From: Tetracentron sinense
Taxonomy: Eukaryota > Streptophyta > Magnoliopsida > Trochodendrales > Trochodendraceae
Reading direction: 5' to 3'
DNA length: 64,000 nucleotides
Assembly (NCBI GenBank): GCA_015143295.1
Contig: CM026554.1
Coordinates: forward strand, 28,223,531-28,287,530
Below, one piece after another: positions 56,368 to 64,000 of the stretch (position 1 is its first letter; each line of letters opens with the position of its first letter). A model generated the notes under the pieces. That model saw only the letters and a program-made list of their open reading frames with translations, did not search any database and was not told the origin of the DNA. A program made the position numbers and the translations under genes.

Positions 56368-56830
56368 TAATATTAATACTAAATATACAGAGAGATATAT
56401 AGGAATGAATAGACTAAGAAACAGTATGTTGCAGTGGGGATTCTTTCTATATTAGATAGTGAAGCAAATTAGAAATATCTTAATGGAAAAACAAAGACCA
56501 ACCTTGAATTCTTGGGAATGCCTGGTTATACTTTTTGCACAAGGGATATATGTGAGAGAGAAGATAAGGGATATATGGAGGATGAAGAAGAAGAAGAAGA
56601 AAGAAGCAATATTAGGGCACGGAGTTTTAATTTTGATGGATAGAAAGAGTGGGCTATTTCTCTCGTTATCCACTCAACTGAAGGCGAACCACCACGTCCA
56701 TCTTCGCCTCATACGTCGCCCTCCACCAACAAGAGGTCGTCCTCGCTGCTGGAACAATCCTTTACCACCAACCATTGTCTGCCACGTGTCTTAACCAGAT
56801 GGATAATTTGGTGGGGGGACCAGTCACGTG
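56368..56830 (-). promoter_or_regulatory. Upstream region of the delta-like gene
   Basis: Contains a GAA-rich run (56583-56600; TTC-rich on the sense strand, as in plant leaders) and AT-rich stretches. A TCACGTGA G-box at about 56824-56831 (minus-strand gene upstream) is palindromic. No TATA box is certain. Confidence 0.3.
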
Positions 56831-57302
56831 AGTCATGCACTTATGCTTTTTTTTGTTTTGGAACTGGGGTTGTCCCCAACCCTTTGGTTCAGGACTAATC
56901 TTAGTTGGTGCGACGTGAGCCTGCAACCCACCACACCAGGTAAGTTTAGGTAAATCCGTGTGGGACCATAGTTAGTAAATACGCGAATAATTCGCGTATT
57001 ATTCACGAATTAAACGAGTTAATCGGTAAACGTAAAGTTCGGCCGTTCAACTAAATGATTCGGCATTATTCGCATCCTCCTGAGATAAAACGAATAATTC
57101 GCGACTTCTTAATGACCCAATACCTGTTTACCGAATAAATTTTGATATAAAAACTAAATACATTAGTACAGAGAGGTTTACCAAAACCAAAAAATCGTAC
57201 AAAATGTAACATCAACAAAAAAGACAAAAGTCCGAAAATAAACTGTTTTCTGAAAAATAGTATAAAAGTCGTAAATAAAAAATTAGAAGTAGAAAAAGTA
57301 AG

Positions 57303-57416
57303 AGGAATGCTAGCCTTACTTTAAGTTAAACTTTAAACTCACCTTTCACCAACCACCTATCCACTTTTTTGGTGTGAGTAGAGTTCGACTCGGAGTAGGA
57401 CTAGCACTCCTCTTGC
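57303..57416. mobile_element. Small MITE (about 114 bp)
   Basis: The ends GAGGAATGCTAGCCTTAC and, inverted, GAGGAGTGCTAGTCCTAC are nearly identical over 18 bp. The flanking duplication is not resolved. Nested in the hAT element. Confidence 0.6.
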
Positions 57417-57439
57417 ATAACCTGTTATAATTCAGATGG

Positions 57440-57760
57440 ACGCCTATCCCTTTTTATTGTGGGTGAACACCTAATCCTTTCAAATTTTTATTAACTGTGG
57501 TTAAGATTTAAAAATCTGGCTTAAATAATTTAACCTTGGTTTCTAGGAAAAATATATATTAAAAATAAATAAAAAATCCTAACATTAAATTTTTTTAACT
57601 AGAGTTAAAATATTTTTAAAATCAATGTGAGTTTATCGAACCCTAACGATTGGTGAATTTACCCATAGTTAATAAAAGTTAACAGGGACACATGTCGACC
57701 AGTGTGTGCAATTGAACTCTCCTCACGTTCAATAGCAATTGGCTATGATCCGATCTCATT
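57440..57760. mobile_element. Copy of the AATTGNGATTGAACTC MITE family
   Basis: Right half: ATCGAACCCTAACGATTGG, GGGACACATGTCGACC, then TTGAACTCTCCTCACGTTCA and an AATTGGCTATGATCC end. Left half: GTTAAGATTTAAAAATC. Same layout as copies at 59.5, 62.0, 62.97 and 63.26 kb. Nested in the hAT element. Confidence 0.65.
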
Positions 57761-58529
57761 ACCCACCCAACCAGCCACCATGCCCACCACGCACGCCGTC
57801 TATTCCCTTCTTCTCTCGGAACATACTGGTTTTTACCTATTTCTCCAAACCCATTCTCACTGCTCATTGGATCTAAAGTTAGTCTTTATATCTCTCTCAG
57901 ACTTAGACATGGTCTCAAGGACTCATGGCGTGCATGTGTGACCGTCTCATCGAATGAAATGTAGCTTTATACATGTATTTTATATTTTATTTATACACTT
58001 ATCTTTATATATTCGATTATATAAAAGTTTAGATGAAATATAACCTTACACATTCATTTTATAAATTTACTAGAATTTTTGAACGATTTTTTAAATTTCA
58101 ATACGAATTATACTCGAAATTATTTCCGTACCGTACTTTTGACGTTTTGCGTTTTTTTCGCCGATTTTTTAAACGAATTATTAGATAACTATTTCGAATT
58201 ATACACAAACAATTCCCATACCGATTTTTTTTCGTACGCCGAATTACTAACTATGTGTGGGACTGGCCCCAAAAGGGAGTGAGAAATGGAACCCAGGACC
58301 TCCCACCTGGGGAAAGGCTCAGGACCACTGGTCCACCCCTTTGTGGTTAAGTCATGCACTTATGCTAGGGGGGCATTTCGGAATTTTAAACCAATGGCTC
58401 ATTTGGATAATTGGATTTGAATTTCCTCCTCTTCTCAGACCTGGGTATGTGTTCCAATATGATATGGGCCCTTTTGGTTTTGGTGGAGTCGGGGGGGGGA
58501 ATGGATTTAACAATCTTGCCCTCAATTCA

Positions 58530-58700
58530 TAGGTCAACACGTGTCCCTTTTGACACTCTAAACTGTGGTTAAGTTTCATAGGGTTCAACCATGTAACATT
58601 GGTTTTTAGAAAATAACACCAAAAAAAAAAAATTAATCACACGAGTTGGAGATTTTTTAACAAAGGTTAAAAGGGGATCTGTGAATGAGCCAGATGGTTT
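58530..58700. mobile_element. Partial MITE-family copy
   Basis: GGTCAACACGTGTCCCTTTT, CTGTGGTTAAGTTTCATAGG and AACAAAGGTTAAAAGGGGA match inner blocks of the family seen at 59.5 and 62-63 kb. The terminal repeats are not preserved. Confidence 0.5.
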
Positions 58701-59175
58701 TGGTCTAACGAGGGCCAGACCAAATCCGATCCCGAGTCTGGGCTAAGACCAGTGGAGTATTGTTAGTCCCAAGCAAGAATGTAAAAACATGTATTTTGCT
58801 ACCCCACTCTCCTCCATTTGCACTTGCCTCAAAGGGAGGAAGGATCCCTCTCACCTAATCTTTTGTCCTTTTCCCTCCCTTTGGGTTGGGTGCAAATGGG
58901 TGTGAGTGCGCTAACAAAAACCCTTTTAGAGGGCACGGCGGCTTGGCTGAATCCTATTTTAGAATCAATATTAAATAAAATGTTGGATTTTAAAGTATAC
59001 TTCATCCTAGGCACAAAGAGGTGTGAGAAACCATGAGCACACTCACAATTTTCAACTCCCTCTAATAAAAAATTTTAGATTTTTTTTAGGTGAGTTTGAA
59101 AGTTACTAAGTAACTTTCTATGTGATATTCACTGGAGCTAAACATATCTTGCTCTAGCGGGATGGTTACTGGAAT

Positions 59176-60128
59176 CAAGGGCGGAGACAGAAAATTTTCT
59201 TTCAGGGCCAAAGTACATGTATTAAAAAATGTAATGGTTTTGTGGAAAAAAGATCAAGCTTCGCACGAAATATTCTGGGGCTGGGGTTCGGGGCTATGAT
59301 GCCCTGATAATTTTATTTTTTTTAGATAGAGCTATTATATAAAGAAAATTAACTATATTTTTTTAGTTTTTTTATACATACATATAAAAAATTTACCAAG
59401 ATTTTGAGGGCTAACTTTCTACATAATAAAAAAAATTACATTCTATATAATTTGGGGGGCCACTTTATATAAAATTTAGATATTATTTATCGTTTTGAAA
59501 AAAAGGTACATATGTAAGAGATCGAATCAAAGCCAATTGTGATTGAACTCAGGAGAGTTCAATCACATCCACAATCCAACACGTGTCCCTTTTTAACCTC
59601 AATTAACTATGGTGAAGATTCACTAACCTTTGGGGTTCACTAATATAACCTCGATTTTAAAAAAAAAACTATTTAGTTCTGTTAAGAATTTTAACTCTTA
59701 AGATTAATATTTTTGAATATTGATTCTTTAAAAACCAAGGTTATATTATTGAACCTCAAGGGTTAATGAATCTTAACCATAATTGATAAAGGTAAAATGG
59801 ACACATGTTGGCCTGTGGGTTAGATTAAACTCTCCACGAGTTCAATCGCAATTGGTTGTGATCCATTGCTGTGATCCAATCTCGCTATGTGGATTTCAGT
59901 TCTTGTAAAGTTCTTTCTTTTAAAGTTAAAAAGGACCTTTTAGTAAAATTCACAACAATGGGGGCCACTACATAAATAACACTAAAAATTTGGGGGGGCC
60001 ACTTTATATAAAAAAAAACAAAAAAAAACTGTGGGGGCCCCACTATATAGTACTACTTAAGGGAAGAATTTCAAAAATATTTGGGGGGGGGGGGTAGGGC
60101 CTCTCCTCACCCTCTGGCTCCGCCCCTG
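59176..60128. mobile_element. Non-autonomous hAT element (953 bp)
   Basis: The left end CAAGGGCGGAGACAGA and the inverted right end CAGGGGCGGAGCCAGAGG form the inverted repeat. ACTGGAAT flanks it perfectly (59168-59175 and 60129-60136). CAGGGGCGGAGCCA-type ends are common in plant hAT families. A MITE-family copy (59520-59885) is nested inside. Confidence 0.9.
59520..59885. mobile_element. Full copy of the AATTGNGATTGAACTC MITE family
   Basis: The left arm CCAATTGTGATTGAACTC, GAGAGTTCAATC and ACACGTGTCCC is mirrored by the right arm GACACATGTTGG, AACTCTCCACGAGTTCAATC and GCAATTGGTTGTGATCC. The inner halves (GGTTAATGAATCTTAACC against GATTCACTAACC) are also inverted, so the entire 360 bp can fold back. 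Confidence 0.8.
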
Positions 60129-60613
60129 ACTGGAATTTTTTATGCAATTGCACTATCACAACCCAAAAAAACTTTGCTCGAGCCAGCCTTCTCTCGCTCT
60201 AGTGAGAAGGTTACTGGAATTGCAGCAATTGCTCAGATAATACAGACTCTGAAATCCAAGAGCAATTTTCTCGAGCCAGGATACTTCGTATGAACCAGAT
60301 AGGGCAAGCGTGAGCCAACTTGTCTGTAAATATGATCATTGTGCACTTTTGTCTAGAACTCTATAATCATGGTCAAGCCCCTAGTCGGTAAAAATAATTT
60401 TCTAAGTCAATTCACCTAAGGTATAAGCTAGATATCTAGGTTACTTACCATCTTAAGTGATGAGAACAAACTTTTAAACATATTGATATTTAGTTACACA
60501 TCTTCAAGCTTTATCTTCACGAACAAAACTAATATGGACGGACAAGACTCAAGAATATAACTTGAGTCTGTATTGGATACGACATTTAGCTAATTACAAA
60601 TTTAGACTTTACA

Positions 60614-61430
60614 TGTTTGATACTCATTGTCATAGGCCCTTCGTAGAGAGGTAGTTTTATTTCATTTGAATTGTTGTTGCCCAGGTCCTCCATTGAAGAG
60701 GTATTTTATACAATTTGATTGTTCGATTTCCGTTACTGCAGGCCCCTCCTTGTGGAAAGGCATGCATACCATTTGAATGTTTAAATCCCTTTTCGAAAGC
60801 TCCTTTGTATGGAGAGACAATATTTGCCATGGATATGCAATTGCACAAAATTTTACGTTTAATACCCATTTTCATACCCTTCCGTAGGGCTGTAAACGAA
60901 TGTGGATATTATCTAAATCCGATTTGGTTTAGTCGGATATCCCAATAGGTATTCGGCGGAGCGAATTCGGATACTGGTACATCTGATCTGATAAATATCC
61001 GATTGATTATAATATATATATATATTTATATATACAATATTTTAAATTTATAAAACCAATATAAAATATATATTTTCTACATAATTTAATACATTAAATT
61101 TTAATTTTTAATATAAAGAGAGATAAAATATTAATTTACTATTTTTAAATAAAAATTTATATATTTTTAAAATATTAATTTACATTTTTTTAAAAGTAAT
61201 CGGACAATTTGGATATTATCTGAATTTGAATATTTTACTCCGAGTCGATATCATATTTCACTATCCGCCAGATATTTTTTCGGATATTCGAATATATAAT
61301 CGGATACTAATTCGGATATACCACTATCCGTTCTGAATCCACTCTGTTTATAACCCTACCCTTCCGTTTAGAGGAAATTTCACAGAAATTTATGTTTGAT
61401 ACTTGTTGCCACAAAACTTGGTATGACGAG
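60614..61430 (+). repeat. Degenerate minisatellite, unit about 55-75 bp
   Basis: Successive units carry TTTGATACTCATTGTCATAG-like starts, then CCCTTC(G/C)GTAGAGAGG or CCTCC(A/T)TTG(A/T)AGAGG, then a T-rich block ending CATTTGAATG or CAATTTGATTG. At least five units can be recognised (about 60614, 60668, 60716, 60777 and 60860), with the last interrupted by a hAT element and resuming at 61359. Confidence 0.6.
60885..61358. mobile_element. hAT MITE (474 bp)
   Basis: The left end TAGGGCTGTAAACGAA and the inverted right end TAGGGTTATAAACAGAG form the inverted repeat. CCCTTCCG flanks it perfectly (60877-60884 and 61359-61366). The body is rich in CGGATAT/ATATCCG words, typical of this widespread plant MITE type. 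It sits in the minisatellite. Confidence 0.92.
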
Positions 61431-62040
61431 GCTAGGTCATACCCTCTATATGGAGAGGATATATATTTTTATGGAAAGGGAAAGTCCACGCCCTGTAGAG
61501 AGGGCCAATCCTACTATCTTTTGAATTTTATTTGAAATTCCTTTAATATTTATTGATATTAATTGTAGCAGCACTCTAATATTTATTGATTGGACACTAA
61601 ACTTAAAATTACTTCTACACACCACACACTATTTTCTTTCTCTTTTATCTTCGACCGAAAATGTCAGCAACCCCTAATGTAGATATTCATCTCTCTTATT
61701 CCCATAATTAAGAAGATTAAGGAATGTATCTCTGAATGTCAATTATTTGAAGTTTGTTTCCCATGACCCAAAGCTTCCAGGTGAGTGCATGCAGATGACA
61801 TTGAGACCTCGGTCGCCTTGCTTATCTGTCTACATTTTTTTGTACCCAACACATTTCATTGCACGGATCATAAGATTTTATTGCAAAACGTCCGTGCATA
61901 ATCGATTCTATTATCACCATCACCCAATGAGATAATGGAAACTGCGAGTAGGTTAAGCATCTTCCATAAAATAATTTGAGCGTCCTGTCATTGGGTCGTT
62001 AAGAGATTATTCCTGCTCACATCGAGATCCAGTGTCATTG
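61431..62040. other. Interval without recognised features
   Basis: No gene or element boundary is supported here. A short open frame at 61747-61935 has no family motif. Confidence 0.4.
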
Positions 62041-62044
62041 TGTT

Positions 62045-62365
62045 GAGTTCGAATCACAGCCAATCGTGCTTGAATTCATAGAGAGTTCAATTGCTCTCAT
62101 AGGTCAATACATGTCTTCTTTAATCTTTATTAACCGTGGTTAAGATCCTCCAACCCTTAGTGTTTAATAATCTAATTTTAGTTCTTTATAAAAGTATTTA
62201 AAAAATATTTAATCCTAATTAAGAATTTTTAACTCTTATGGTTAGTATTATTTTAACAATTTTTTCAAAAAACTAAAGTTATATTATCGAACACTAAGGG
62301 TTAGAGAATCTTAACCACAATTAATAGAGGTTAAAGGAGTTATGTGTTGAGCTCTGTAGAGGATT
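62045..62365. mobile_element. Copy of the AATTGNGATTGAACTC MITE family
   Basis: The left arm (GAATCACAGCCAATCGTGC, GAGAGTTCAATTG, GTCAATACATGTC) and right inner arm (GGGTTAGAGAATCTTAACC, AATAGAGGTTAAAGGAG) are preserved. The right tip merges into the foldback element that follows. Confidence 0.65.
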
Positions 62366-62371
62366 TGACTC

Positions 62372-62744
62372 CTTTTCTAAGGAGCCAAATCATCTCCGGC
62401 AAATCCGGTTATCACCCCTAGAGGTCGCCATGTGTCTCCTTTGACACTCCTTAACCGTGGGTAAGGTTCACCCACCCCTAGGGTTCACCCACCTATTTTT
62501 TTTTTTTTTTAAATATTAATTCTTTTTTTAAAATTAAAAAACTGTTTTTAGAGTTTTTTTAATATTAAAAACAGTTTTTTAATTTTAAAAAAATTAATAA
62601 TTAAAAAAAAAAACCAAAAATAGGTGGGTGAACCTTACCCACGGTGAAGGGGTGTCAAAGGAGACACGTGGTGACCTCTAGGGGTGATAACCGGATTTGC
62701 CAAATCTGGTTATCACCGGAGATGATTTGGCTCCTTAGAAAAAC
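62372..62744. repeat. Large inverted repeat (foldback element, about 373 bp)
   Basis: The outer arms read TTTTCTAAGGAGCCAAATCA inward from 62373, and the same inverted from about 62743. Pairing continues through CCGGTTATCACCCCTAGAGG, TGTCTCCTTTGACAC and CCGTGGGTAAGGTTCACCCA to an AT-rich centre near 62560 (AAAACTGTTTTT, AAAACAGTTTTTT). The left arm carries one extra copy of about 17 bp around CCCTAGGGTTCACCC. The strong symmetry suggests a young MITE with arms of about 180 bp. Confidence 0.9.
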
Positions 62745-62964
62745 TGCATCTACAAAACTAAGCCATTTAAAACATTTTTCCCAGGCCAACGCGACATTTG
62801 CCTCCTCACTCTCCGGGACAGTGGTACATCTTCATTCGATTATAATGTTGACCTATGGGTCATGGACCCATATTATCCTAAAATATGGTCATGGACCCAT
62901 ATTATCCTAAAATATGGGTAATGGACCCATTGACAGGGTCCATTGACACCGATTTTGGATCTGT

Positions 62965-63220
62965 CCAATTGCAATTGAACTCAGGAGAGTTCAATTGCAC
63001 TCACAAAGCCCATTGAATTACCTTTTCGACTTTGGTAATAAGTTTTAGCCCATAGAGTTGATATTTTAAATTTTTTTTTTATAAACTAGTAGATTGTTGA
63101 ACCCTAAGGGTTAGTGAATCTTAACCGCAATTGATGGGAGTTTAAAGGGACACATGTTGACCTATGGGTGCGATTGAACTCTCCCGAGTTTAATCGAGAT
63201 TTAATATGATCTCTGCTCAA
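62965..63220. mobile_element. Copy of the AATTGNGATTGAACTC MITE family
   Basis: Left tip CCAATTGCAATTGAACTC with AGGAGAGTTCAATTGC; right arm GGGTTAGTGAATCTTAACCG, GGGACACATGTTGACC and GCGATTGAACTCTCCCGAGT. The inner left half is shortened. Confidence 0.75.
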
Positions 63221-63254
63221 AATTAGTGAATATTACTTGTGATCATAAAGTCCA

Positions 63255-63520
63255 GATATTGTCCAATTGTGATTGAACTCGGGAGAGTCTAGTCGCTCTC
63301 ACAAAGCCCATTTAACTGCTACTGTTGAACCCTCAGAGTTACTGAATCTTAACCAAAGATAAGTTTTAAGATTATTTATATAATTTTTCAAAAACATGGT
63401 TAGATTGTTGAATCTCAGGGTTTGTGAATCTTAATCAAAGTCATTGGTTTAAAAGGGGCATGTGTTGATGTGATTTAATTCTCCCGAGTTCAATCAATGA
63501 ACCGTGTTCAGACCGAGCCA
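63255..63520. mobile_element. Copy of the AATTGNGATTGAACTC MITE family
   Basis: Left tip TGTCCAATTGTGATTGAACT with CGGGAGAGTCTAGTCGC; right arm GGTTTGTGAATCTTAATC, GGGGCATGTGTTGATG and ATTCTCCCGAGTTCAATC. It stands head to tail with the copy at 62965, and both share CTCACAAAGCCCATT(G/T)AA downstream of the left tip. Confidence 0.75.
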
Positions 63521-63874
63521 ACCAAATTATTAACCAGGCCTAGTTGGGTTGGGCTGAAGCCGGCCCACTAAGGCAAAACAAAGCTTTTTGGGGGTGTTTT
63601 ATTAATCGGGCCAGGCTTGATGGGTCAAGCCCGATTAGAAGTCTAGTCTTTAGGGTTCAGCCATCTAACCTTAGGTTTTAGAAAAAAAATATTGACTCTA
63701 AATTTTAAAGTTGTTAACACTGTACTCTTAAAGGTTAAAGCTGTTAATCATTGTTAATCATAGTTAAATGAGTGTTTTTGTGCTGTAACCGGACTAAGGA
63801 GTAGAGAATTTCAAGTTTTTGGAAAATGCTAAACTTACAGCACAATTCCACCACATTTCCACCAGGTAACGAAA

Positions 63875-64000
63875 TGTCAGCCTACACAGGTCTCTATCCC
63901 TTTTTAACACTCATTAATTATGGTTAAGATTCACTCACCCCTAGAGTTCATCCACTTAACCTTAGTTTTTAAGGGAAAAAAATTGAACTTTGAGTTTGTT
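63875..64000. mobile_element. Left part of another MITE-family copy (runs out of the window)
   Basis: CCCTTTTTAACACTCATTAA, GGTTAAGATTCACTCACCCC and TTAACCTTAGTTTTTAAGGG match the inner left half of the family. Confidence 0.55.

Larger units (their letters stand above)
56967..58255. mobile_element. Non-autonomous hAT element (1289 bp) inside the SINE
   Basis: The terminal inverted repeat CATAGTTAGTAA is exact at both ends. TGTGGGAC flanks it perfectly (56959-56966 and 58256-58263), the 8-bp duplication of hAT elements. Subterminal regions are rich in GAATAATTCG/CGAATTA words in both orientations. No transposase. It carries two smaller elements (57303-57416 and about 57440-57760). Confidence 0.92.
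56848..58349 (-). mobile_element. tRNA-derived SINE (about 205 bp) split by a hAT element
   Basis: AGTCATGCACTTATGCT flanks the unit perfectly (56831-56847 and 58350-58366), a 17-bp target duplication. On the minus strand the SINE begins TTAACCACAAAGGGGTGG and ACCAGTGGTCCTGAGCC, has a B-box-like GGTCCTGGGTTCCATT and ends in an A-run (TTTTTTTTG from 56848 on the plus strand). Subtracting the hAT insertion and its 8-bp duplication leaves 205 bp. Confidence 0.85.
59085..60613 (-). mobile_element. Copia LTR remnant (U3 side), minus strand, split by a hAT element
   Basis: On the minus strand it begins TGTAAAGTCTAAATTTG at 60613, like the copia LTRs starting at 6313 and 16115, followed by the ACCTAGATATCTAGC and ACCTTAGGTGAATTGAC blocks. 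It carries GCTCGAGCC palindromes near 60177 and 60270. Sequence left of the hAT element (to about 59085) belongs to it as the flanks join at the 8-bp duplication. The R/U5 end is not recognised. Confidence 0.65.

Noticed and set aside
1..64000. tRNA or rRNA genes
   Set aside because: The only tRNA-like box sequences found belong to SINEs (53.8 kb and 58.3 kb); no complete cloverleaf was recognised.

Overview
The window is nuclear DNA of a flowering plant, probably woody with a large, repeat-rich genome. Evidence: split genes with GT-AG introns, Ty1-copia and Ty3-gypsy LTR retrotransposons, L1 and RTE LINEs, tRNA-type SINEs, hAT and Helitron-like DNA elements, and nuclear copies of plastid ycf3 and rpoC1. 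I cannot fix the species. There are two probable protein-coding genes. (1) A GEM-like/GRAM-domain gene on + (32168-54712) has four exons joined by canonical splice sites; its CDS sums to 897 bp (298 aa), and intron 2 is about 17.6 kb of nested transposons. (2) A single-exon gene on - (56367-55735) encodes a 210-aa protein whose C-terminal 80 residues resemble the F-ATPase delta/OSCP subunit. The two genes are tail to tail, about 1 kb apart.

Layout. 1-15.4 kb is a nest of four LTR elements: a gypsy LTR end (1-1374) abuts a minus-strand Tat-type LTR piece, which sits in the 5' LTR of a gag-only copia element (2618-7683), which in turn interrupts a Tat-type gypsy element (pol remnant, long spacer, 3' LTR at 12429-15.36 kb). 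15.5-17.5 kb is an RTE LINE split by a copia solo LTR with a perfect 5-bp target duplication. 19.3-29.1 kb is a minus-strand copia gag split by two solo gypsy LTRs of one family; the second is itself split by a copia solo LTR and a Tat solo LTR. 29.1-30.0 kb is plastid-derived DNA. 30.3-31.6 kb is a copia LTR piece and an L1 LINE 3' end. 31.7-54.8 kb is the GEM-like gene, with a chromodomain gypsy remnant plus LTR, a Helitron-like element, hAT-like elements, a split L1 LINE holding a further nested stack, a SINE and tandem repeats in its introns. 55.7-56.4 kb is the delta-like gene. 56.8-64 kb is dense in small elements: a SINE split by a hAT element (17-bp and 8-bp target duplications), two more hAT elements with perfect 8-bp duplications, a copia LTR remnant, a degenerate minisatellite and many copies of one inverted-repeat MITE family.

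Most promising patterns beyond annotation. The Tat-type LTRs carry a recurring dyad of about 27 bp whose inner arms change together, so symmetry is kept. The U3 regions of the copia LTR family carry clusters of six-base palindromes with a TCGA core whose outer bases differ between copies yet stay palindromic. Both suggest selection on dyad symmetry, by dimeric DNA-binding proteins or by hairpins. All family calls come from reading motifs by eye; no database search was possible.
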